This document shows, piece by piece, positions 33,990 to 43,345 of a stretch of DNA of 64,000 nt. The notes beneath the pieces were generated by a model. That model was not told where the DNA came from. It did no database searches and saw only the letters and a list, made by a program, of their open reading frames with translations. Both the position numbers and the translations under genes were made by a program. Numbering within the stretch: position 1 is the stretch's first letter; each line of letters begins with the position of its first letter. The stretch covers positions 3,762 to 67,761 of the forward strand of contig NZ_CBFFRJ010000008.1 in NCBI RefSeq assembly GCF_965644225.1, given 5' to 3'. This stretch comes from CBFFRJ01 sp965644225. GTDB taxonomy: Bacteria > Pseudomonadota > Gammaproteobacteria > Enterobacterales > Enterobacteriaceae.

Positions 33990-34902
33990 ACCTTATTTTC
34001 GGATTGATTCTGGCGATAATGATTTCACCGATCAGATTCATCACCACAACACTTGCCACCGTTATCATTGTTACCCCCTGAATAACCGGGTAATCACGAT
34101 AACGCACTGAATCGACCAGATAGCGCCCGATACCAGGCCAGTTAAAGACAGACTCCGTAACCACCGCGCCGCCAATTAAGCTGCCGAAATTCAGGGCAAT
34201 AATAGTAACGATGGGAATCAGTGCATTGCGCAATGCATGTTTAAAGTAGATTTGAAAAGGGGCTAATCCCTTGGCTCTGGCAGTGCGAATATAGTCTTCA
34301 CCCAACACATCCACCATGCTGGAACGCGTCATTCTGGACATCACCGCCATAGGGAAAATACCCAGACATACTGACGGCAATATATAGCTTTTCCATCCCT
34401 CAGCACCTAACAGAGGAAGCCAGCCCAGTTTCACCGAGAACGTATCCATCGCAATTAAAGCCAGCCAAAAGTTGGCGATAGATGCCCCGGCTATCGCCAT
34501 CAGCATCAGCACATGATCGGCCAAGTGATTACGATAAATCGCCGCACACATACCGGCAGGGACGCCAATGGCCATCGCCATAATCCAGGCCAGTAACGCC
34601 AGGCCCAGGGTATAAGGTGCGCGTTCGCCTATCTCTTCTGATACTGGCTGGCCTGATTTTAGCGACGTGCCAAAATCGCCTTTCAGCATTCCGCTAACAA
34701 AGTGTCCGTATTGTACCGGCAGAGGCTCATCAAGCCCCAGACGAGTATGCATACGGCTAACGTCATCCTGAGTTGCCTGAGGGCCGGCCATCAAACGCGC
34801 GGGATCGCCAGGTAAAGTCCTGATCGCCAGAAAGACGATGAGCGAAGCACCAAGCAGAATGAATGGCAACGACAACAATTTCTTTACGACATAAGCCTTC
34901 AT
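33982..34902 (-). CDS. Peptide-type ABC permease (DppB/GsiC family)
   Basis: 306 residues, with the DppB/OppB architecture: an N-terminal helix (LSLPFILLGASLIVFLAIR), then PGDPARLMAGPQA, the EAA loop RTARAKGLAPFQIYFKHALR, and the conserved GGAVVTESVFNWPGIGRYL. It lies 22 bp after the solute-binding-protein gene. It would build the translocation pore for peptides or peptide-like nickel or sugar conjugates. Confidence 0.9.
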   Translation of the reverse strand: MKAYVVKKLLSLPFILLGASLIVFLAIRTLPGDPARLMAGPQATQDDVSRMHTRLGLDEPLPVQYGHFVSGMLKGDFGTSLKSGQPVSEEIGERAPYTLGLALLAWIMAMAIGVPAGMCAAIYRNHLADHVLMLMAIAGASIANFWLALIAMDTFSVKLGWLPLLGAEGWKSYILPSVCLGIFPMAVMSRMTRSSMVDVLGEDYIRTARAKGLAPFQIYFKHALRNALIPIVTIIALNFGSLIGGAVVTESVFNWPGIGRYLVDSVRYRDYPVIQGVTMITVASVVVMNLIGEIIIARINPKIRFD

Positions 34903-34924
34903 AGCAACTCCGGGGCATCCTGCT

Positions 34925-36460
34925 TTATGGTTTCTGCGCGTTAATCACAATAATTTCTCCACCGGGTTCCATACGGACACCCTTAATCCCGCTGCGCGTT
35001 GCGTAGAGGTCGTTCTGGAAGTAGAGCATCACGTGAGGAGCATCCTGCATGATGACTTTTTGTGCCTGCACGTAATCGGCAATACGTTCTTTGTCATCCA
35101 TCGTCGAGGAGGCTTTATCCAGCAGCTCATCAACCACCTGATTCTTGTAGAAACCGAGATTTGCGCCAACGGGCGCCGCGCTTTGCGAGTGATAAAGAGG
35201 GCGCAGTTGTAAATCCGAGCCATTAAGACCAGAGGACCAGGAGGCAAGCACTGAATCCGTATGATTCGCCAGTTTTTCGCTCACCGGCGCAAATGCCGCC
35301 TTACTCCAGACGCCACTTTCCATCTGTTGAATATTCACTTTAACGCCGACCTTGCCCCACATCGCCTGCAGGATCTGCGCGGTACGCGCATCGGGTCCCT
35401 GAACCGCAATATTCATATCAAAACCTTGCGGATATCCGGCATCTTTCAGCAACGTTTTCGCTTTATCAACGTTATAAGGGTACTCATTGAGCGTACTGTC
35501 GTAGCCTTCATTAACCGGGGCAAGCGGCGAGTTTGCGGCGGAAGCGAAACCGAACATCACCGCTTTGAGGAGTGCGTCTTTATCCGTTGCGAAATTCAGC
35601 GCCTGCCGCACACGCGCATCATTCAATGGTTTTTGCTCGGTGTTGAGCGCCAGCCAAAATACCGATGCCCCCTCGCCCTCTTCCAGCTTGATTTGCGGAT
35701 TGCTTTTCAGTTGCAAACCAAACTGAGGGGGAACCGGGTTGATAACGTCAACCTGACCGGAAAGTAACGCCATATTCATGACGGAAGGCTCAGAGCTCCA
35801 GGTCCATTTGATTTGATCCGGGCCGTCGTTTTTGCCCCAGTAATGCGGGTTCTTTTTCTGCAGCACGTACTCGCCAGCTTTATACTCCTGCAGCATATAC
35901 GGACCGGTGCCATCCGCCTTGCGGCCAATGGTGCCTGCCTTTTCTGCCTCAGGGCTGACCATTTTCGCCGATCCGCCGGTCAGCAAATTCAAAAACGAGG
36001 GATAGACTTTCTTCAGCGTGATCTCAACCGTCTCGTCATCTATTTTCTTCACTGACGCCACCACATTACGCATGCGGGAACTGGCGGCTAAACCGCGTTT
36101 GGTATCGATATGACGCTGGAGGTTAACGACGACCGCATCCGCATTAAAGGGCGTACCATCATGGAAGACGACATTTTTACGCAGCGTGAAGGTCCAGACT
36201 TTACCGTCATCGCTCATTTTCCATGAGGTGGCCAGCGCGGGTTCAATCTTGTACTCAGGGGACAAATCAACCAGACCTTCATACATCGGTTTTAACACCG
36301 TGTCGGTAAACGTTGCCGTCTGATCGCCCGGATCCATGCTACGTGGAGCCTCATTCTGCATCACATTTAGCGTTGCTGCCTGTAATGATGTCACGCCACC
36401 TACAGCCAGAACGCCCGCCAGGATGGAAATTCGATACTTATTCAAAAGCAATGCCTTCAT
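34925..36460 (-). CDS. Peptide-type periplasmic binding protein (GsiB/DppA family)
   Basis: 511 residues, about the length of E. coli GsiB (512). It has a signal peptide (to LQAA near residue 29) and then SBP family 5 features: DPGDQTATFTDTVLKPMYEG, WTFTLRKNVVFHDGTPFNAD, DGTGPYML. In GsiB the ligand is glutathione; family 5 as a whole binds peptides, oligosaccharides, opines and nickel chelates. It is the first gene of the minus-strand half of a divergent locus, facing a ROK regulator across a 216-bp gap with a 16-bp palindrome. Confidence 0.9.
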   Translation of the reverse strand: MKALLLNKYRISILAGVLAVGGVTSLQAATLNVMQNEAPRSMDPGDQTATFTDTVLKPMYEGLVDLSPEYKIEPALATSWKMSDDGKVWTFTLRKNVVFHDGTPFNADAVVVNLQRHIDTKRGLAASSRMRNVVASVKKIDDETVEITLKKVYPSFLNLLTGGSAKMVSPEAEKAGTIGRKADGTGPYMLQEYKAGEYVLQKKNPHYWGKNDGPDQIKWTWSSEPSVMNMALLSGQVDVINPVPPQFGLQLKSNPQIKLEEGEGASVFWLALNTEQKPLNDARVRQALNFATDKDALLKAVMFGFASAANSPLAPVNEGYDSTLNEYPYNVDKAKTLLKDAGYPQGFDMNIAVQGPDARTAQILQAMWGKVGVKVNIQQMESGVWSKAAFAPVSEKLANHTDSVLASWSSGLNGSDLQLRPLYHSQSAAPVGANLGFYKNQVVDELLDKASSTMDDKERIADYVQAQKVIMQDAPHVMLYFQNDLYATRSGIKGVRMEPGGEIIVINAQKP

Positions 36461-36532
36461 CTGTTACCCCAGTCTGTTTGTTGTGTTGTTGCGCGCTATC
36501 ATTAAGAACAATTTTTATGCGCATTAGATTTC

Positions 36533-36548
36533 TATTGATATATCAATA
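36533..36548. promoter_or_regulatory. Perfect 16-bp palindrome, candidate ROK-regulator operator
   Basis: TATTGATATATCAATA is a perfect palindrome in the AT-rich gap between the binding-protein gene and the ROK regulator. The T/A-rich symmetric form resembles NagC/Mlc sites (TTATT...AATAA). It is 73 bp from the binding-protein start. Confidence 0.5.
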
Positions 36549-36676
36549 ACCAATAAAAAGCCACATTAGGTAATATAATTAACTTATAAGTGTGAATTTA
36601 GTTATTTTTATGAATAAAGTGATTGCTAAAGCAACAGTGGACAATTACTTTTAAAAAAAACTGAAAATGAATAACT

Positions 36677-37813
36677 ATGCTAAATAAACTTCAGCAACAA
36701 ATCGTTTCTCTGGTGTGTAACGAAGATGGCGCGAGCCGTGCAGACCTCGCTCGCCTGACGGGCATGAGTAAAGCGGCGATCGGTACAATAGTGAAAGAGC
36801 TGCTGGCTGACGGTATTTTGCAGGAAAGCGATATACCCGCGTCTGGCGGACAGGGCCGCCCGTCGGTCACCCTCTCTCTTGCCCCTGATGCGGCATACGC
36901 TATCGGCATCTCATTTATTGATAATCAGTTGGTTATGGTGCTGGCCAATGGCAAAGGGGAAATCCTTCTTGAGCGTAACCTTATTCCCGCGAGCGGGATC
37001 CCACCCTTAGTTCAGCAACTGGCGAATGAAATCGCCGCGATGCTCGAACAGTCGGCCATTGATCGGCAACATTTAATGGGCGTGGGTTTGGCCCTGTCGG
37101 CATTTATTGATGCCAGCCAGTCAGTATGTGTGCAGTCGGCGTTAATGGGCTGGCATCAGGTTCCACTCGCGGAATTACTGAGTAAAGCTACTGGCGGGCT
37201 GCCGGTGGTAGTTGAAAACGACACTCGCGCATTAGCCATTCATGAAAAAACCTTTGGTCTGTTACGCAAACAGGACAGTGCGGTGGTCATTTCCCACGGC
37301 AGCGGTATTGGCAGCGCGGCGGTTATTCACGGGCGCATCTGGCGAGGGGCGCACGGCGGTGCAGGCGAAATCGCGCACTGCACCATTGTTCCGGCAGGAA
37401 AACCTTGCCGCTGTGGCAAACGCGGTTGTCTGGACACCATTGCCTCGCTAACGGCCATTTTTGAACAAGCCAGAATGGAAGGGATAGATGCCACAAGCCT
37501 GAGCGAACTGGAAGCGATGGCGCGTAAGGGCCATTCCGCAGCGGTTCACATTCTGCATCAGGCAGGAGATGCGTTGGGGATGGCGATTGCCAATCAGATC
37601 CATAACAACGATCCTGCCGCCATTATGCTTGCCCACCAGCCGGAGCATTTTCAGGGGCTGCTTAATACCGTCATGCAGCAGGCCATCGAAACCAATCTGC
37701 TCCCTGGCATGGCCGGTAAAACACCACTCATATACCGCGCTCTCGAACCGAATAGCTGGGCGCTGGCTGCGGCAAGCGTCGCCATCATTCACGTTTTATT
37801 TCCTGAATACTAA
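36677..37813 (+). CDS. ROK-family transcriptional regulator (NagC/Mlc/XylR type)
   Basis: 378 residues. The N-terminal winged helix-turn-helix has RADLARLTGMSKAAIGTIVK. The ROK sugar-sensing body (about 80-375) carries VVENDTRALAIHE, SHGSGIGSAAVIHG and the zinc motif CRCGKRGCLD (about residue 235). Such proteins are repressors released by a sugar or sugar phosphate. It is divergent from the transporter operon and starts the plus-strand half (regulator, M81 peptidase, ATPase), so it probably controls both halves. The co-occurrence with a ROK kinase points to a sugar-type signal. Confidence 0.9.
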   Translation: MLNKLQQQIVSLVCNEDGASRADLARLTGMSKAAIGTIVKELLADGILQESDIPASGGQGRPSVTLSLAPDAAYAIGISFIDNQLVMVLANGKGEILLERNLIPASGIPPLVQQLANEIAAMLEQSAIDRQHLMGVGLALSAFIDASQSVCVQSALMGWHQVPLAELLSKATGGLPVVVENDTRALAIHEKTFGLLRKQDSAVVISHGSGIGSAAVIHGRIWRGAHGGAGEIAHCTIVPAGKPCRCGKRGCLDTIASLTAIFEQARMEGIDATSLSELEAMARKGHSAAVHILHQAGDALGMAIANQIHNNDPAAIMLAHQPEHFQGLLNTVMQQAIETNLLPGMAGKTPLIYRALEPNSWALAAASVAIIHVLFPEY

Positions 37814-37823
37814 TGAGGTCTCT

Positions 37824-39275
37824 ATGCGCATAGCTGTTGGCGGAATACATATTGAATGCAGCACCTTCAATCCTGTTTTAACTCATGAAGAAGAGTTCCG
37901 AATTGTTAAAGGCGAGAGCTTGCTGGATGCACCTTATTTTCAGTTTTTGCAGGATTACCCGGCGACATTTATGCCGACGCTGCATGCCAGATGTATTCCC
38001 GGCGGCCCGGTTGCGCGCGAAACCTATGAAAATTTTAAAGCTGAGTTTCTGGCGCGTCTGAAAGCAGCGCTGCCCGTTGATGGCCTGTATCTCGCCATGC
38101 ACGGAGCAATGTATGTTGAAGGTATGGAAGATGCGGAAGGCGACTGGATCACCGCGGCCAGAGAGTGTGTCGGCGACAGCTGCCCTGTCGCCGTCAGCTA
38201 CGATCTGCATGGCAACGTCACCCAGCGAATTATTGACGCCATTGATATGTATTCAACCTATCGCACTGCGCCACATATTGATATTGAAGAAACGATGCGC
38301 CGCTCCGTCACGATGCTGGTCAATAGCATTCAAACCGGCATTCGTCCCGGCGTCGTGTGGGCGCCCATACCGGTCATGTTGCCTGGCGAGCGCACCAGCA
38401 CCGAAGATGAGCCCGCGAAAAGCCTCTACGCCACATTACCTGTAAGCGACACGATTCCCGGTATCCTGGACAGCTCCTTGATGGTCGGATACGTGTGGGC
38501 CGATGAACCACGCGCTACCGCAGCGGCGATTTTCACGGGCACCGATGCGGCAGTGCTCAAACAGCAGGCAGAAAAACTGGCGCAGTATTACTGGGATGTA
38601 CGGGAAGAATTTGTTTTCGGCTGTCGTACCGGCACCCTGCAGGCCACCGTCCAGCAAGCTATCGCCAGCACGACGTTCCCGGTGATCCTGGCAGATTCCG
38701 GAGATAACCCAACCGGCGGCGGCGTGGGCGATCGCGCAGATATGCTGGCGGAGTTATTACGGCAAAATGCGCAACACACCCTGATTGCCGGGATCATGGA
38801 CGCTCAGGCCACCCAGGCGGCATTCAGCGCCGGTGTGGGAGCCACAATAGAACTCACGCTCGGCGCAAGCCTCGACCCGGCGGGTAAAAGCGTGAGCGCA
38901 CATTTCACCGTCAAAAATTTGCTTGCCGCCGGTGAACATAGCAATGCCAACCAGGCGGTACTGCAAACCGCAGGCATCACGGTGGTGGTGGCTGACCGTC
39001 GTCGTCCTTACCACGACATTGCTGATTTCACGAGCCTGGGATTAGACCCCGCCACGGTGAAGATTCTGGTCGTCAAATCCGGCTATTTGTCGCCAGAGTT
39101 AGCTCCGCTGGCGAATCCTAACCTTATGGCGTTATCAGAAGGTGTGGTCGATCAGGATATTGAACGTGTTCCGCGTTTGCGTATGTTCACCAAAACCTGG
39201 CCATTTGCCCGCGACATTGATTTTACGCCAAAAGTTTTTGCGTCTGCCCGCGCCCCCTTTTCCCTGGAGTCATGA
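37824..39275 (+). CDS. M81-family metallopeptidase (MlrC-like)
   Basis: 483 residues from ATG 37824 (GAGG upstream), 10 bp after the regulator stop; longer in-frame starts lie inside the regulator gene. It belongs to the MlrC/M81 family. The expected zinc ligands are visible: Asp127 and His129 in SYDLHGNV and His151 in APHID. The conserved GGIHIECSTFNP opens the protein, and DSGDNPTGGGVGD lies in the C-terminal half. MlrC cleaves linearised microcystin, but most family members occur beside peptide-type ABC transporters and act on unknown ligands. It is probably cytoplasmic, as no signal peptide is seen. Confidence 0.88.
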   Translation: MRIAVGGIHIECSTFNPVLTHEEEFRIVKGESLLDAPYFQFLQDYPATFMPTLHARCIPGGPVARETYENFKAEFLARLKAALPVDGLYLAMHGAMYVEGMEDAEGDWITAARECVGDSCPVAVSYDLHGNVTQRIIDAIDMYSTYRTAPHIDIEETMRRSVTMLVNSIQTGIRPGVVWAPIPVMLPGERTSTEDEPAKSLYATLPVSDTIPGILDSSLMVGYVWADEPRATAAAIFTGTDAAVLKQQAEKLAQYYWDVREEFVFGCRTGTLQATVQQAIASTTFPVILADSGDNPTGGGVGDRADMLAELLRQNAQHTLIAGIMDAQATQAAFSAGVGATIELTLGASLDPAGKSVSAHFTVKNLLAAGEHSNANQAVLQTAGITVVVADRRRPYHDIADFTSLGLDPATVKILVVKSGYLSPELAPLANPNLMALSEGVVDQDIERVPRLRMFTKTWPFARDIDFTPKVFASARAPFSLES

Positions 39276-39278
39276 TTA

Positions 39279-41096
39279 ATGAAAACCATAACGCCATCTC
39301 CGGTGCTCACTGTCGAAAATTTATCCGTATCTTTTCGCCACGGTGATAACTGGCAAAAGGTCGTGCGAAATATCAATTTTACTATTGCTCCAGGCGAAAC
39401 ACTGGCCATTGTCGGTGAGTCTGGTTCAGGTAAAAGCGTCACGGCGATGGCGATTATGCGTTTACTTTCACCCCGCGCATCACGGATTGAAGGCACGGTG
39501 AACCTGTGTGGAAAATCATTATTGACGCAATCGGAACAACAGATGCGCACCATTCGCGGCGCTGACGTGGCGATGATTTTCCAGGAGCCGATGACCAGTC
39601 TGAATCCGGCCTTTACTATTGGTCATCAAATTGCGGAAGTGTTTATCCAGCACCAGAAGCTCTCCAGAGCGCAGGCCAAAAAAGAGGCCCTGGCCCTGCT
39701 CGAAAAAGTACGTATTCCTCATGCCGAACAGCGGTTCGATGAATACCCGCATCAATTCTCTGGCGGCATGCGCCAGCGCGTCATGATCGCTATGGCGCTG
39801 GCACTGAAACCTAAGCTATTGATTGCCGACGAACCCACCACCGCGCTTGATGTAACAATTCAGGGGCAAATCATTGATTTAATAAAGGTATTGCAGGAAG
39901 AAAATAATACGGCAGTGCTGTTTATTACCCATGATATGGAGGTCGTCGCTGAAACCGCTGACCGCACGCTGGTGATGTTCCGCGGTGATGCGATTGAGTG
40001 TGAACAGACCCCAACGCTGTTTGCCGCACCGCAACAACCCTATACCAGAGCACTCTTATCCTCTGTACCTGCGGCGGGTGAAATGGATGGGATGACGACG
40101 CCGTGTAAATTCCCTTCGGTGGATTTGCAGACCGGGGAGACATCTTACTTTCAACCCGAACCAGGGCTCGCAGATAACTCGCCGCCGCCTGTTCTGAGCG
40201 TTAAAAACCTGGTGACCCATTTCCCCGTCAGGAAAGGTTTCTTCAACCAGCTTGTCGGGCATATTCGTGCCGTTGACAATATCAGCTTCGATTTATGGCC
40301 AGGTGAAACATTGTCGCTGGTAGGTGAGTCCGGGTGTGGCAAGTCGACCACCGGTCGCAGCCTGATTCGCTTAGTTGAGGCACAATCTGGCGAAGTCTTC
40401 CTTAACGGGCACAATGTTCTGCAGGCCGGGGCTGCGGAACAAAAGCGGCTGCGTCAGGATATTCAGATGATCTTTCAGGACCCGTTCGCCAGCCTCAATC
40501 CTCGTTTAAAAGTGCAGGAAGCGTTGATCGAACCCTTACTGGAAAATGGCCTGGCAACCCGTAAAGAGGCGCTGGCCCGTTCTCAGGAACTGATTGAGAA
40601 AGTGGGGTTGAGCGTCGCGGCGTTAAACCGTTACCCACACGAATTTTCCGGCGGGCAGCGTCAGCGAATCTGTATTGCCCGCGCCCTGGCGATGAACCCG
40701 AAGGTGATTATTGCGGATGAGTCCGTCTCTGCGCTGGATGTTTCGGTAAAAGCCCAGGTGGTCAATCTGCTTATTGAATTACAGCGAACGATGCAGATCG
40801 CTTTCCTGTTTATTTCCCATGATATGGCGGTTATTGAACGGGTTAGTCACCGCGTAGCGGTGATGTATTTAGGTGAAATCGTCGAAATTGGCCCCCGTCA
40901 GGCAATCTTCAACAACCCTCAACATCCCTATACCCGAAAACTTATTGCGGCAATTCCTAAAACCGATCCGGCGCGCCGTCATCTGCGTCGTGAAATCAAT
41001 AATGACGAGCTGCCAACGCCGTTTCGCGCCAAAGATTATCAGCGCCCTGCCCGTCACTATGAGCAGGTCGGTGCTCAACATTGGGTCATGCGTTAG
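39279..41096 (+). CDS. Fused double ABC ATPase for peptide-type uptake (GsiA/DppDF-like)
   Basis: 605 residues with two complete nucleotide-binding domains. The first has Walker A GESGSGKS near residue 48, SGGMRQRVM and LLIADEPTTALDVT. The second has GESGCGKST near residue 349, SGGQRQRI and VIIADESVSALDVS. An oligopeptide-type C-terminal extension follows the first domain. The layout equals E. coli GsiA (glutathione importer), in which one polypeptide replaces the DppD and DppF pair. It starts 4 bp after the M81 gene and completes the transporter whose other subunits lie on the minus strand. Confidence 0.92.
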   Translation: MKTITPSPVLTVENLSVSFRHGDNWQKVVRNINFTIAPGETLAIVGESGSGKSVTAMAIMRLLSPRASRIEGTVNLCGKSLLTQSEQQMRTIRGADVAMIFQEPMTSLNPAFTIGHQIAEVFIQHQKLSRAQAKKEALALLEKVRIPHAEQRFDEYPHQFSGGMRQRVMIAMALALKPKLLIADEPTTALDVTIQGQIIDLIKVLQEENNTAVLFITHDMEVVAETADRTLVMFRGDAIECEQTPTLFAAPQQPYTRALLSSVPAAGEMDGMTTPCKFPSVDLQTGETSYFQPEPGLADNSPPPVLSVKNLVTHFPVRKGFFNQLVGHIRAVDNISFDLWPGETLSLVGESGCGKSTTGRSLIRLVEAQSGEVFLNGHNVLQAGAAEQKRLRQDIQMIFQDPFASLNPRLKVQEALIEPLLENGLATRKEALARSQELIEKVGLSVAALNRYPHEFSGGQRQRICIARALAMNPKVIIADESVSALDVSVKAQVVNLLIELQRTMQIAFLFISHDMAVIERVSHRVAVMYLGEIVEIGPRQAIFNNPQHPYTRKLIAAIPKTDPARRHLRREINNDELPTPFRAKDYQRPARHYEQVGAQHWVMR

Positions 41097-41125
41097 CCGC
41101 TGATGCGGTTTATTCGCCTTATATC

Positions 41126-41175
41126 ATACCGACTGAATGCACCGCCGTTGCGGGCGCATTCAGTCGGTATGTTTT
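41126..41175. terminator. Bidirectional terminator between ATPase gene and aphA
   Basis: Exact 15-bp arms ATACCGACTGAATGC and GCATTCAGTCGGTAT (41126-41140, 41156-41170) separate two convergent genes. A short T-run follows on the plus strand. Confidence 0.7.
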
Positions 41176-41881
41176 AATACTCAGAATTAACAATCACCTC
41201 TTCACCATACTTACCCGCCAGCGGCAGGGGACGGTACGTCGAGTTAGATGCCCGCAGAACACGCACCGGGCGCGCCTGGGCCTCTTTGGCCGCGGTGATG
41301 TCATTGTCTGAATCGCCGTAAAAGATTTTTATCTTCTTATCCACCAGCCATTGGGTTTTCGTGTTTTGCCCTGGCTTGTCACCGGCGAAAATCACCGGGT
41401 TAAGATTAGCCGCAGGGATCAGGAAATCATCCTGCAAGGTTTTGGTCACGGTCTCGGTCGCCGTCTGGCTGCGGCCGGTAACAAAGTAAATGCTGTCGCC
41501 ACGCTTCACATGCATGGTGATAAGCGCACGGGCGACCTCTTTTGGAATGCTGAACTCATCCCAGCCATTATTCATCTTTTCCCAGAACGCCGGGTTTTGC
41601 AGATAAGCTTCGCTGTCGGGTGAGTAAGTTTTCTTGCCGCGCCAGAACCCCGGGCTTGAGAAGAGCACGGTATCGTCGATATCAAATCCCACCGCCATTG
41701 GCGGGCGATCTGCAAGGCTGCTTTCAATCTGCGCCACCGAGACCCAATGGATCGGCGCCTGCTCAGCCAGTTTGGCCACATTGGTGCCAACGGCATTATC
41801 CGGAACAGGTGTGGAGGCAAGAGCAGATCCCGCGCTGAAAAGCGAAAACGACAAGCAAAGCGCTAATGTAATCTTTCGCAT
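41174..41881 (-). CDS. aphA: Class B acid phosphatase AphA
   Basis: 235 residues (E. coli 237). It has a signal peptide to ASA near residue 23, then the HAD-type DDDD motif GFDIDDTVLFSSPGFW with the nucleophilic aspartate, and YGDSDNDITAA near the C-terminus for metal binding. It is a periplasmic, magnesium-dependent phosphatase and phosphotransferase that dephosphorylates nucleotides and other phosphomonoesters so that nucleosides can be taken up. It neighbours tyrB as in E. coli. Confidence 0.95.
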   Translation of the reverse strand: MRKITLALCLSFSLFSAGSALASTPVPDNAVGTNVAKLAEQAPIHWVSVAQIESSLADRPPMAVGFDIDDTVLFSSPGFWRGKKTYSPDSEAYLQNPAFWEKMNNGWDEFSIPKEVARALITMHVKRGDSIYFVTGRSQTATETVTKTLQDDFLIPAANLNPVIFAGDKPGQNTKTQWLVDKKIKIFYGDSDNDITAAKEAQARPVRVLRASNSTYRPLPLAGKYGEEVIVNSEY

Positions 41882-41996
41882 ATTTATCCCTAAATTTTCA
41901 GTTTGTTATGCTTCGAATTTGTACAACGGCTCAAAAAACTCTTCGACCATACCGTCGATAGAGGGGTAAGGGAAGGCGTTTGTGCGAGGCTGGCTG

Positions 41997-42022
41997 ATTT
42001 TCCTCCCTTGCGGGAGGAAAAT
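41997..42022 (-). terminator. Hairpin downstream of tyrB
   Basis: Arms ATTTTCCTCCC and GGGAGGAAAAT close over TTGC, 9 bp past the tyrB stop. The A/T part of the stem supplies a weak U-tract; no long T-run follows. Confidence 0.5.
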
Positions 42023-42030
42023 ATCAAACA

Positions 42031-43224
42031 TTACATCACGGCCGCGAAGGCCTGCGCCACGCGGTGCACGTTGCGGCTGTTAAGACCGGCAACACACATA
42101 CGCCCGCTGGCGATAAGGTAGACACCAAACTCTTCACGCAGCCTGTCAACCTGGGCGGCGCTCAGGCCGGTGTAGCTGAACATGCCGCGCTGCTTAAGCA
42201 GATAGTCAAAATTTCCGCCTGGTACGGTCTCTTTCAGCACATCAACCAGCGTCTGGCGCATGGCCAGAATACGGGTGCGCATGGTCTCCACTTCCGCAAG
42301 CCAGGACGCTTTCAGCGCCGTATCGCCCAGCACGGTTGCCACGACCTGGGCACCGAAATTCGGCGGGCTGGAGTAGTTACGACGCACCGTCGCTTTCAGT
42401 TGCCCCAGCACACGGGAAGCCGTTTCAGCATCTTCACAGACAATCGACAGGCCACCGACACGCTCACCGTACAGCGAGAAGATCTTCGAGAAGGAGTTGC
42501 TCACCAGCGCAGGCAAACCGGCATCGGCAATCGCGCGAATAGCATAAGCATCTTCTTCCATCCCGGCGCCAAAGCCCTGATAGGCAATGTCGAGGAAGGG
42601 GATCAGGTTGCGTGCTTTAAGCAGGCTTACCACCTCATCCCATTGCGCGTTGGTCAAATCTGAACCGGTCGGGTTATGGCAGCATGGATGCAACAGGACG
42701 ATACTTTGCTCCGGCAGGGTTGCCAGTTTCTCGAGCAGCGCGTTGAAACGCACGCCGTTGGTTTCACTGTCAAACCACGGGTAGGTGGCAACCGTAAAGC
42801 CCGCGCCCTCAAAGATGGCGACATGGTTTTCCCAGGTCGGATCGCTTACCCAGACGCCGGAGTTCGGGAAATAGCGCTTAAGAAAATCCGCCCCCACTTT
42901 CAGCGCGCCTGAGCCGCCCAGCGTCTGAATGGTGGCAACGCGTTTTTGCGTCAGTACCGGGTGGTCTGCGCCAAACAGCAAGGGTGCGATGGTGTGGCGA
43001 TAGCTGTTCAGTCCTTCCATCGGCAGGTAGAGAGACGCGCCATGCGGCTGGGCATTGAGACGGGCTTCAGCTTCGGCAACAGCCTGCAAGCGCGGAATGA
43101 TGCCGTCTTCATTGTAATAGAGCCCGATGCTGAGATTAACTTTGTCGCTGCGCGGATCGTCTTTAAAACGCTCCATCAGCGTCAGGATGGGGTCGCCCGC
43201 ATAGGCGTCAACTTTCTGAAACAC
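42031..43224 (-). CDS. tyrB: Aromatic amino acid aminotransferase TyrB
   Basis: 397 residues, the same as E. coli TyrB. It is a PLP-dependent class I aminotransferase; the Schiff-base lysine lies in SNSFSKIFSLYGERVG and CCHNPTGSDLT marks the cofactor site. It makes tyrosine and phenylalanine from their keto acids and can act on leucine. It is transcribed toward aphA. The upstream region has only a degenerate TyrR-like half site (TGTAAACC), so control by TyrR is plausible but not shown. Confidence 0.96.
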   Translation of the reverse strand: MFQKVDAYAGDPILTLMERFKDDPRSDKVNLSIGLYYNEDGIIPRLQAVAEAEARLNAQPHGASLYLPMEGLNSYRHTIAPLLFGADHPVLTQKRVATIQTLGGSGALKVGADFLKRYFPNSGVWVSDPTWENHVAIFEGAGFTVATYPWFDSETNGVRFNALLEKLATLPEQSIVLLHPCCHNPTGSDLTNAQWDEVVSLLKARNLIPFLDIAYQGFGAGMEEDAYAIRAIADAGLPALVSNSFSKIFSLYGERVGGLSIVCEDAETASRVLGQLKATVRRNYSSPPNFGAQVVATVLGDTALKASWLAEVETMRTRILAMRQTLVDVLKETVPGGNFDYLLKQRGMFSYTGLSAAQVDRLREEFGVYLIASGRMCVAGLNSRNVHRVAQAFAAVM

Positions 43225-43288
43225 GAGGTGGTTCTCCAGGTTTACAGTGGCAAGAGAACCACAATAAACCGGAAGCGGAGGAAGGTCG

Positions 43289-43322
43289 AGAGGGATCTGA
43301 ATGGGCGCGGCCTGATCCCTCT
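43289..43322. repeat. Inverted repeat between alr and tyrB
   Basis: Arms AGAGGGATC and GATCCCTCT flank a 16-base loop. It lies 24 bp past the alr stop without an adjoining T-run, so it may be an alr terminator hairpin or a tyrB leader structure. Confidence 0.35.
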
Positions 43323-43345
43323 TCCAACATGATGCAGGCGGTGCA

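Noticed and set aside
43200..43260. TyrR box upstream of tyrB
   Set aside because: Only a half site (TGTAAACC) is seen. Without a second half it cannot be called.
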